From Kushneria sinocarnis (GTDB taxonomy: Bacteria > Pseudomonadota > Gammaproteobacteria > Pseudomonadales > Halomonadaceae): DNA of 64,000 nucleotides. The notes under the pieces were generated by a model. That model saw only the letters and a program-made list of their open reading frames with translations. It made no database searches and had not been told where the DNA came from. A program made the position numbers and the translations under genes. Shown here piece by piece: positions 58,464 to 64,000 of the stretch. How positions within the stretch are numbered: position 1 is the stretch's first letter; every line of letters starts with the position of its first letter. The stretch spans positions 220,707 through 284,706 of the forward strand of contig NZ_RBIN01000007.1 of assembly GCF_003633775.1 (NCBI RefSeq). Direction: 5' to 3'.

Positions 58464-58675
58464 TCATCCAGTAGTTGGGCCTGAATCAGCGTCTCGATGA
58501 GAAAATCATCCGGGTCGCCGGGGCGCGTGGCCTTCAGGATGATGTAGGCCGTGCGGTGCGCGGATTCAAAGGTATTCCAGGCATGTTCCGGCTCGTCCCG
58601 GAACTGATCCAGCCAGTCGCTGACCCAGTCATGGCAGGGTGTCAGATGGTCCGGGTAGCGGGGAGTGCACGTCAT
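58460..58675 (-). CDS. Small acidic cytoplasmic protein, unknown
   Basis: A 71-residue soluble protein rich in Asp, His and Trp (DWVSDWLDQFRDEPEHAWNTFESAHRTAYIILKATRPGD). No signal peptide or membrane helix. It is the first of a two-gene unit with the small membrane protein downstream. I do not recognise the family; the composition is coding-like and unlike the opposite strand. Confidence 0.62.
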   Translation of the reverse strand: MTCTPRYPDHLTPCHDWVSDWLDQFRDEPEHAWNTFESAHRTAYIILKATRPGDPDDFLIETLIQAQLLDE

Positions 58676-58806
58676 CTTCTCTGCTCCGTTGCATCAAACC
58701 CGGGACACCGGGTGGGCGAGGCACTGCTGAGCCGCCATCATGCCAGATTGCGGCGTGCCTGTACTATTCCGATGGTGCCATGCCGGTGCAACGGCTGCCT
58801 GCCCGT

Positions 58807-59145
58807 TCAGGGTGAACGGCTGCGGTCGGAAGGATGAACCTGTCGGTTGGTACCGGGAGAAGGGCGCTGGGAATCGCGGCGCTCTTCCTGCAGCCGGCGA
58901 CGATCCTGCCTCAGCGAGTTCTCTTCCAGCCGGCGTTCGGTACGGCTGCCCGAGGCCGAGCCGGACATGCCGTGTTCGCGGCGGTTGATATCGGACTGCA
59001 GCCGCTGGATGCGCTGCTGCTGCTGAGCGTCATCGAAGCGCTGCTGACGGTCCGATCCCTGGCGCGCGTCATCCTGCTGCTGGGCACCTGCTGCGCTCAG
59101 TGGCAACAGGCAGAGCGTGAGGGTCATCCAGAGTCTGCGGCGCAT
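58807..59145 (-). CDS. Periplasmic Gln/Arg-rich protein, unknown
   Basis: A 112-residue exported protein. GGGAGGATGAC immediately precedes the ATG at 59145, a strong ribosome site. The signal peptide (MRRRLWMTLTLCLLPLSAAGA) ends near residue 21. The mature chain is a charged, probably helical repeat of Gln and Arg (QQQQRIQRLQSDINRRE, RRLEENSLRQDRRRLQEERR) with a disordered end. No family recognised; it may be a scaffold or metal/acid-stress periplasmic protein, but nothing shows this. Confidence 0.7.
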   Translation of the reverse strand: MRRRLWMTLTLCLLPLSAAGAQQQDDARQGSDRQQRFDDAQQQQRIQRLQSDINRREHGMSGSASGSRTERRLEENSLRQDRRRLQEERRDSQRPSPGTNRQVHPSDRSRSP

Positions 59146-59192
59146 GTCATCCTCCCCGCATCAAACAAGCCGTCGGCATGGAATAAAAGGCC

Positions 59193-59396
59193 TCAGCCGG
59201 CACGGCGATAACCGCGATGCAGGGAGACTTCCTCCTGCAGCAGCAGGTCGCGTGCCGCCTCGCGGAATTCCTTCATGGTGCACAGCCGGTGACCGTTGAC
59301 GCAATACAGCATCTGCTGATCGCTGGCCCCGGTACCGGGCCAGCTCAATGGCACCCCGCACTCCGGGCAGCATGCACCCCTGGGCTGATGTGGCAT
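59193..59396 (-). CDS. Small zinc-ribbon-like protein, unknown
   Basis: A 67-residue cytoplasmic protein. ATG 59396 (MPHQPRGACC) is preceded by GGGAGGAGAAC, so the longer frame to 59447 is rejected. CCPECGVPLSW and YCVNGHRLC give two Cys/His knuckles that could bind one zinc ion. The rest is a helix (KEFREAARDLLLQEEVSLH). Function is unknown; such proteins can be transcription or stress factors. Confidence 0.68.
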   Translation of the reverse strand: MPHQPRGACCPECGVPLSWPGTGASDQQMLYCVNGHRLCTMKEFREAARDLLLQEEVSLHRGYRRAG

Positions 59397-59661
59397 GTTC
59401 TCCTCCCTGTCCTGATCGAACGCTGCCTTTCCATGGCAGAAACCCATCCGTGACTGCTGATGGAATCGGCTTCATATTACAGGAAGACGGTTAACTGAAT
59501 CTTTGGGACCAAAGTCCCCCATGGCAGGGCGAGATCACGATACCGGGCCGGGGTGACAGGCACATGACATCGGCACAAGAGGGCGGCCGGCTTCAGCCAT
59601 GAGTCGGCTGCGGGCAAAAAATTCGGCAGCCGATCGGAACTTGTTCGGTTCTGCGAACTCC

Positions 59662-59693
59662 AACCCAGTAGCAAGACATCCTTCTGGGTTTTT
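59662..59693 (+). terminator. Terminator-like hairpin A
   Basis: AACCCAG (59662-59668) pairs with CTGGGTT (59684-59690), with the stem ending in a run of five T (59689-59693). Confidence 0.6.
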
Positions 59694-59722
59694 GCCCCTC
59701 GACATGAGGGGCCTTTCTTTTT
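59694..59722 (+). terminator. Terminator hairpin B
   Basis: GCCCCTC (59694-59700) pairs perfectly with GAGGGGC (59706-59712) around GACAT, followed by CTTTCTTTTTT. It immediately follows hairpin A, so the two act in tandem. Confidence 0.75.
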
Positions 59723-59836
59723 TCAGTCATCCGGCTCATCGGCACTCGAGCCGAATGCAACGGCGGTCAGTGGTGGAAGCATCCTCCGGCTGTTTCGACC
59801 GCTGCCTGTCACAGGTGGCATTCCCTGCGTACTTGT

Positions 59837-59864
59837 GCCCGACAGCATGCTGTCGGGCTTTTTT
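59837..59864 (+). terminator. Strong orphan terminator C
   Basis: GCCCGACA (59837-59844) pairs with TGTCGGGC (59851-59858) around the self-complementary GCATGC, followed by six T residues. No plus-strand gene ends nearby, while the arsB gene converges from the other side. Confidence 0.85.
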
Positions 59865-59905
59865 GTGCCGGGCGTGTGAAGCCGCCGGCTGTGGGTGGCG
59901 GTCAG

Positions 59906-61210
59906 TCAGTCGACGAGCGGCAGCCAGAACGCCAGGGCGAGCAGCGTCGCCAGCAGCACCGGCGGCGTGATGATCAGCCCCACCTTCATGTACTGCCCCC
60001 AGCTGATGCGATAGCCCTTGCCGGCCAGCACATGCAGCCAGAGCAGGGTGGCGAGACTGCCGATGGGCGTGAACTTGGGCCCCAGGTCATTACCGATGAC
60101 ATTGGCGTAGACCATCAGCTCCCGGGTCAGGCTGGACACCTGCGCCTGGTCGATGGCCAGCGCCCCCACCAGGGTGGCGGGCATGTTGTTCATGACCGAA
60201 GCCAGAAGGGCCGAGGCGAAGCCGGTGCCCACGGTGGCGATCAGCGGCCCCTGCTCCCCGAGCCACGCCAGTACGCGGGAAGCGCCGGCCGTCAGCCAGG
60301 CATTGCCCAGCCCGTAGACCACCAGATACATGCCCAGTGAAAACAGCACGATCTGCCAGGGCGCGCTGCGGATCACCCGACTCAGCGAGACGACATGCTC
60401 CCTGCCCGGGGTCAGCCAGCGCCCGGCGATGGCCATCAGCAGCAGGGCCGCGGCCCCCATGATGAAGGCAAAGGGAATCGCCCAGCGAGCCGTCAGAAAC
60501 AGGGCCACCAGCAGCACGATCAGCAGGGGGAAGGCGGCCCGGAAGACCTGGGGATCCCGGATGGCCGAGGCGGGCGTCTCCAGCCGTTCGACCGGGTAGT
60601 GACGGGGAATCTGCCGGCGGAACCAGAGGCCCAGCACCAGCAGGGTGGCGGCCAGCGATACCAGATCGATCGGCACCATCACCCGGGCGTAGCGATCGAA
60701 GCCGATTTCGAAGTAGTTGGCACTGACGATATTGACCAGGTTCGAGATCACCAGTGGCAGGCTGGTGGTATCCGCCACGAAGCCGGTGGCAATGATGAAC
60801 GCCAGCGCCGCACCGGTACTGAACTCCAGCCGGACCAGAATGGCCAGCACGATGGGGGTGAGCAGCAGGGCCGCGCCATCGTTGGCGAACACGGCGGCAA
60901 TCATGGCGCCCAGTACGACAATCAGCGGAAACAGCAGCCGCCCGCGACCGTTGCCCCAGCGGGCGATATGCAGGGCCGCCCAGGAGAAGAAGCCGGCCTC
61001 ATCGAGAATCAGCGAGATGATGATCAGCGCCACGAAGGTGAAGGTGGCATCCCAGACAATGTGCCAGACCGTTTCGACGTCGCCCCAGCCGACCACCCCG
61101 GTGGCCAGTGCCACCGCCGCGCCACCCAGCGCGCTCCAGCCGATACCGAGCCCGCGGGGCTGCCAGATCACCAGCACCAGGGTGACCAGAAAGATTGCAA
61201 AAGCCAGCAT
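59906..61210 (-). CDS. arsB: Arsenite efflux membrane protein ArsB
   Basis: A 434-residue inner-membrane As(III)/Sb(III) exporter of the ArsB (E. coli-type) family, length normal (429). Characteristic stretches are [110 protein letters not shown] and [28 protein letters not shown]. It is the last gene of the arsR-arsC-arsH-arsB operon on the minus strand, 15 bases after arsH. It works by proton antiport and may be helped by an ArsA ATPase, which is not in this window. Confidence 0.97.
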   Translation of the reverse strand: MLAFAIFLVTLVLVIWQPRGLGIGWSALGGAAVALATGVVGWGDVETVWHIVWDATFTFVALIIISLILDEAGFFSWAALHIARWGNGRGRLLFPLIVVLGAMIAAVFANDGAALLLTPIVLAILVRLEFSTGAALAFIIATGFVADTTSLPLVISNLVNIVSANYFEIGFDRYARVMVPIDLVSLAATLLVLGLWFRRQIPRHYPVERLETPASAIRDPQVFRAAFPLLIVLLVALFLTARWAIPFAFIMGAAALLLMAIAGRWLTPGREHVVSLSRVIRSAPWQIVLFSLGMYLVVYGLGNAWLTAGASRVLAWLGEQGPLIATVGTGFASALLASVMNNMPATLVGALAIDQAQVSSLTRELMVYANVIGNDLGPKFTPIGSLATLLWLHVLAGKGYRISWGQYMKVGLIITPPVLLATLLALAFWLPLVD

Positions 61211-61225
61211 GATGCCTTGCCCTGT

Positions 61226-61942
61226 TCAGTGGGAGCCCTGATTGACCCGCCGGGAGACTTCCTCGGCACTCTCGACCCGCTCCGAATAGCGATCGGTCAG
61301 ATACGCCGAGCGGCCACGGGTCAGCCAGGTGAACTTCACCAGCTCCTCGCAGACATCGACGATGCGCCGATAGAGTGGTGACGCCTTCATGCGGCCGTCG
61401 TCATCGAACTCGTTGAAGGCCTTCGGCACCGAGGACTGGTTGGGAATGGTCAACATGCGCATCCAGCGCCCGAGAATGCGCAGCTGATTGACGGCGTTGA
61501 AGCTCTGGCTGCCGCCGGACACCTCCATGACCGCCAGGGTCTTGCCCTGGGTGGGCCGCACGCCGCCCAGCGACAGCGGTATCCAGTCGATCTGCGCCTT
61601 CATCAGGCCGGTCATGGCGCCATGGCGTTCGGGGCTGACCCACATCATGCCCTCACTCCATTGAGCCAGCTCGCGCAGCTCGGCCACCTTTGGATGATTT
61701 GCATCACCGTCATCGGGCAGCGGCAGGCCGGCGGGATTGAAGGTGCGTACCTCACAGCCGAACCACTCAAGCAGCCTGCCGGCCTCTTCGGAAGCCAGCC
61801 GCGAGTAGGAGCGCTCGCGCAGCGAACCGTACAGCACCAGAATGCGTGGCGGATGGCGCGGTGCCTCCGGGCCGACCAGTGCATCGACATCAATGGGATG
61901 CAGCTGCTCGAAATCGATGTTGGGAAGCTGGCTCGAACTCAT
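61226..61942 (-). CDS. arsH: ArsH NADPH-dependent FMN reductase / organoarsenical oxidase
   Basis: A 238-residue flavodoxin-like protein. [23 protein letters not shown] is the FMN-binding start, and [46 protein letters not shown] and [14 protein letters not shown] are ArsH blocks. ArsH oxidises trivalent methyl or aromatic arsenicals and can reduce FMN or other acceptors. Its start overlaps the arsC stop by four bases (ATGA), so the genes are coupled. Confidence 0.95.
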   Translation of the reverse strand: MSSSQLPNIDFEQLHPIDVDALVGPEAPRHPPRILVLYGSLRERSYSRLASEEAGRLLEWFGCEVRTFNPAGLPLPDDGDANHPKVAELRELAQWSEGMMWVSPERHGAMTGLMKAQIDWIPLSLGGVRPTQGKTLAVMEVSGGSQSFNAVNQLRILGRWMRMLTIPNQSSVPKAFNEFDDDGRMKASPLYRRIVDVCEELVKFTWLTRGRSAYLTDRYSERVESAEEVSRRVNQGSH

Positions 61943-62352
61943 GACGCCGTCTCTCCCGGGCGTACCACTTCTCCATCCTCTTTGGTGAACTCGCTGACCG
62001 GATTGGGCAGCAGATCCAGTACCCGCTCCGACGGCCTGCAGAGCCGCACGCCCAGATCAGTCACCACGATCGGGCGATTGATCAGGATGGGATGCGCCAG
62101 CATGGCGTCGATCAGTTGCTCATCGGAGAGTGACGGATCATCCAGTCCGAGCTCATCGAAGGGCGTTCCCTTGCGGCGCAGCAGCTCCCGGGGCGCAATC
62201 TTCATGGCCGCCAGCAGATCGATCAGCTTCTGCCGCGAGGGCGGCGTCTTCAGGTATTCGACCACGTGCGGGTCCTCGCCGGACTGGCGCATCATCGCCA
62301 GCGTATTGCGAGAGGTGCCGCAGTCGGGGTTGTGATAGATCACGCTGATCAT
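61939..62352 (-). CDS. arsC: Glutaredoxin-dependent arsenate reductase ArsC
   Basis: A 137-residue enzyme that reduces arsenate to arsenite for export. ATG 62352 ([18 protein letters not shown]) is chosen; the catalytic Cys11 in [11 protein letters not shown] is the R773-type motif. [40 protein letters not shown] and the arginine-containing VRLCRPSE segment bind the substrate oxyanion. It overlaps arsR upstream and arsH downstream by four bases each. It is somewhat shorter than plasmid R773 ArsC (141). Confidence 0.95.
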   Translation of the reverse strand: MISVIYHNPDCGTSRNTLAMMRQSGEDPHVVEYLKTPPSRQKLIDLLAAMKIAPRELLRRKGTPFDELGLDDPSLSDEQLIDAMLAHPILINRPIVVTDLGVRLCRPSERVLDLLPNPVSEFTKEDGEVVRPGETAS

Positions 62353-62705
62353 GAGGAAGGTTCCTTGTCGGAGGGCGGGCAGGGGACAAGCTCCTGCAGC
62401 AGTGGCTGGCACAGTTCGGGATGGCCGGCGCAGCAATCCCGCACCAGAAAACCGATGGTGTCGCGCATGCGCTCGAGACTGGCGCGATAGATGATCGAAC
62501 GGCTCTGGCGGCGCGAGACCACCAGTCCGGCGCGCGCCAGCACGCCCAGATGGGCCGACATGGTGTTGTGCGGCACATCGAGCTGCCGGGCGATCTCGCC
62601 GGCTGACAGGCCCTCGGGTTCATGGCGCACCAGCAGCCGGAAGGTGTCCAGCCGGGTGGCCTGGGAGAGCGCGGCAAAGGCGGCCAGGGTGTCTGAAGTG
62701 TCCAT
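62349..62705 (-). CDS. arsR: ArsR-family arsenic-responsive repressor
   Basis: A 118-residue winged-helix repressor of the ars operon. The start at ATG 62705 (MDTSDTLAAFAAL) gives the normal length; the open frame further upstream is chance. The DNA-binding helix is LSAGEIARQLDVPHNTMSAHLGVLARAGLV. A likely As(III) site is Cys91-Cys92 and Cys99 in RDCCAGHPELC, a C-terminal location like that in Acidithiobacillus-type ArsR rather than the helix-3 site of plasmid R773 ArsR. No Shine-Dalgarno sequence precedes the start, and the predicted promoter leaves almost no leader. Confidence 0.94.
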   Translation of the reverse strand: MDTSDTLAAFAALSQATRLDTFRLLVRHEPEGLSAGEIARQLDVPHNTMSAHLGVLARAGLVVSRRQSRSIIYRASLERMRDTIGFLVRDCCAGHPELCQPLLQELVPCPPSDKEPSS

Positions 62706-62741
62706 ATGTCCAGATTTACAGACATGTCTTGCGCAAGTCAA
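62706..62741 (-). promoter_or_regulatory. ars promoter with overlapping operator
   Basis: On the minus strand TTGACT (62741-62736) is a good -35, and TAAATC (62718-62713) lies 17 bases away as a poorer -10. The spacer contains the perfect palindrome AGACATGTCT (62720-62729), and ATGTC (62706-62710) with GACAT (62721-62725) forms a second dyad. ArsR bound here would block RNA polymerase. Confidence 0.6.
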
Positions 62742-62809
62742 TTGCCGGGGCAGGGTCGGTGTCGGGCAGGGCTGATGCCTGTCATTGTCGCGAGGGTAGC
62801 GAGTGCTAA

Positions 62810-63370
62810 CGGGATGAGTCTGACAAGCAAGTGCTGACGCGCGTTGCCAAGCCCGGGGGCAGCAAGCTGCTGTTCGTCGCTCGGGCAGCGTCCAGGGCAG
62901 TGGCGGCTGCCGGCGGCGCCGGTTCGAACAGCGATGCATCCGGCATGACAGAGAATGCGCCTGAGCTACCCACGGTAGCCATTACCCCCGAGATGGTGAC
63001 CTCGGGCCGCATGACACTCTCTGAGCGCAAAAGTCCGGGTAAAGTGGTGGCGCGCTGGCGTGACGTGGTCGAAGCAATCACTCGCGAGATCACTGCCGGT
63101 ACCGGCGACCCCGTTCAGCGGCTGTCGCAGATATTTCCGGACGCCGAGAGTGCCACCGCGGCTGCTCGTTCGGCGCTCACTCGGGGTGAGCGCAGTGGTC
63201 AGTCACTGAAGCTGACCCTGCCAGGCATGACGACGTTGATGGCGGAGGGTCGAGTATCGCTGTCCGGCTTTCGCACGGGAGCGGATGGAGAATGGCTGCT
63301 GACGAAGGTGGAGCACACCCTCGATGAAGGGGGATACAAGTGCAGTATTCAGGGAGAGTGCCCAAATTAG
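62810..63370 (+). pseudogene. Phage late control gene D (tail protein gpD) remnant
   Basis: About 186 codons open from 62810, with no clear ribosome site; the first usable start is GTG 62831. The segment SDKQVLTRVAK near the start and SLKLTLPGMTTLMAEGRVSLSGFRTGADGEWLLTKVEHTLDEGGYKCSIQGE at the end match (in pattern) the C-terminal part of P2-type gpD / contractile tail hub proteins. The usual about 350-residue protein would need a long N-terminal part, which is absent upstream, where the ars operon begins. It is therefore a decayed prophage fragment. No other tail genes are seen. Confidence 0.62.
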
Positions 63371-63620
63371 GGGATGACTTATTGGGCATCAGAAATGAAT
63401 AGGCGTTTGATATTGCCTTCTTTCTTTAAGAGATGCCTTGGTTTGAACTATCAGCGTTGTCCTTTCTGTCGATGATGCTTTTTTCGATGCGCTCGCCCGG
63501 CGGTTTCAGGCCAAGATTGCGGTGCTGACTGCTATCGGTGAGCTGAGCGATGAAGAGATCACTGACTATGATGCCGAGGTGGAGTATATGACGATCGATA
63601 AGTGATAAGCTATTGAGAAA
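63371..63620. other. AT-richer junction with a gene-end fragment
   Basis: Base composition drops sharply from the preceding phage remnant. The stretch 63447-63605 on the plus strand is an open frame without a start, ending VLTAIGELSDEEITDYDAEVEYMTIDK, which looks like the tail of a small acidic protein. No further gene is supported. Confidence 0.45.
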
Positions 63621-63905
63621 TTAGCGATGCCTTTTGTGTGACTTCACATAATGTCCTTGGACGTATTGTAGCCCGTTACGGGTAGTCCGGTAATAACCGT
63701 TTCGATAATGCCCGGTTACTTCTGTATCAATCCCATCGTCTAATTCCGAACCGGTGTAATCATGAGTCATGCCATGAAATATTTTCATTGGTATATTAAT
63801 ATTGGTGCAACCAGACGAACCGGTAGATTCGGAAGAAATTTTGCAATGATCGATTGTGTTAAATCTTTTTGATGTTATGTATAGTGATAATGCTAAGACT
63901 GCTAG
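63621..63905 (-). pseudogene. AT-rich gene, 5' end probably cut by an insertion sequence
   Basis: The coding-like part ends KSHKRHR and includes HYRNGYYRTTRNGLQYVQGHYV, a repeat-like pattern seen in some small phage or host proteins, plus a central segment with Cys. The frame runs on to 63947, but beyond CTAG (63902-63905) the sequence changes to a GC-rich, insertion-sequence-like end, so the natural start is lost. GC content here is much lower than in the rest of the window, suggesting recent transfer. Confidence 0.45.
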
Positions 63906-64000
63906 GGAAACGCTGCATAAATCCCGCCGCAGCTGCCTGATCGCCATCGGCGGGGTAGAATCTGGCTACCCTGTCACCACCTGACCGAGCTACCCGATGA
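63906..64000 (+). mobile_element. Probable left end of an IS5-type insertion sequence, cut by window edge
   Basis: After CTAG (63902-63905), a YTAR-type target as used by IS5-family elements, the sequence GGAAACGCTGCATAAATC looks like a terminal repeat. A GC-rich leader of about 90 bases leads to an ATG at 63997 on the plus strand, a typical distance to a transposase start. The other end and the transposase are outside the window, so this is inference. Confidence 0.4.

Larger units (their letters stand above)
59588..59723 (+). ncRNA. Candidate small RNA ending in two terminators
   Basis: The stretch can fold into successive stems: AGCC/GGCT (about 59598-59612), GTTCG/CGAAC (59643-59647 with 59654-59658), AACCCAG/CTGGGTT (59662-59668 with 59684-59690) followed by T residues, then GCCCCTC/GAGGGGC (59694-59700 with 59706-59712) followed by a T-rich tail. 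No protein frame ends here. The 5' end and promoter are not evident, so the boundaries are guesses. It could also be terminators for an unseen transcript. Confidence 0.4.
59397..59905. other. 509-base region without a protein gene, rich in hairpins
   Basis: No frame here is coding-like. It contains a GGGAC/GTCCC hairpin (59505-59518), a structured block and two terminators at 59588-59723, and a third strong terminator at 59837-59864, all on the plus strand and with no annotated plus-strand gene closer than cysG (ends 58178). Confidence 0.6.

Noticed and set aside
59599..59970. A 123-residue plus-strand frame through the terminator region
   Set aside because: It crosses three hairpin terminators and overlaps the arsB end; Arg/Cys/Ser-rich with no family features.

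Overview
The window looks like a chromosomal segment of a GC-rich gammaproteobacterium. The gene families and gene orders (serS-cysG, asd-fimV-truA-trpF-trpB-trpA-accD-folC-dedD-cvpA-purF-metZ, smrB divergent from prmB-aroC, a LysR gene divergent from leuCDB) match Pseudomonas/Oceanospirillales-type genomes. The BCCT carrier, K+ and H+ antiport genes and overall style suggest Halomonadaceae (Halomonas, Kushneria or Salinicola-like). That placement is inferred from gene content only.

Layout. 1-14300: end of slt, a YkvA-family gene, heat-shock htpG with a near-consensus sigma-32 promoter, a Bax-like glucosaminidase, a QseBC/PmrAB-type two-component system, selO, the gpsA-sixA-monooxygenase run, glucarate dehydratase, a frameshifted AEC carrier, an alpha/beta hydrolase and smrB. 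14566-20112: prmB, aroC, an unrecognised membrane protein, cysE and a Tsx-like porin. 20253-25814: LysR regulator, leuCDB and asd. 25932-37928: a long co-directional block, fimV to metZ, with many 4-base overlaps, linking tRNA modification, tryptophan, fatty acid, folate, purine and methionine synthesis. 38103-46854: two EF-hand lipoproteins, an aminotransferase, a MarR regulator, cfa, a thiamine-binding-fold protein, ArgP, a damaged ktrBA potassium-uptake pair, a SIMPL protein and cobO. 47036-58178: BCCT carrier, NupC, a CPA1 antiporter with an RCK-type domain, a DUF2905 protein, a YdiJ-type flavo-iron-sulfur dehydrogenase, serS and a short cysG. 58260-59396: four small genes. 59397-59905: no protein gene, but stacked hairpins and terminators. 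59906-62705: an arsRCHB arsenic operon (minus strand). 62810-64000: an accessory junction with a phage tail gene-D remnant, AT-rich gene fragments and a probable insertion-sequence end at the window edge.

How it works together. Most of the window is core metabolism. leuCDB, trpFBA, aroC, cysE, asd, metZ and the aminotransferase cover parts of amino-acid synthesis. tsx and nupC could form an outer-plus-inner membrane nucleoside route. BCCT, ktrAB and the antiporter concern osmolyte and ion balance. arsRCHB senses, reduces, oxidises and exports arsenicals.

I did not find a convincing previously undescribed system. The most informative oddities are: an in-frame loss of the first half of KtrB beside a frameshifted ktrA; a CysG whose dehydrogenase domain is shrunken and degenerate; an orphan structured region with three terminator-like hairpins at 59588-59864; an arsR promoter that overlaps its operator and leaves almost no leader; and the phage/IS scar at the right edge. 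Two frameshifts (about 12111 and 44747) lie in runs of five G/C and could be sequencing errors.
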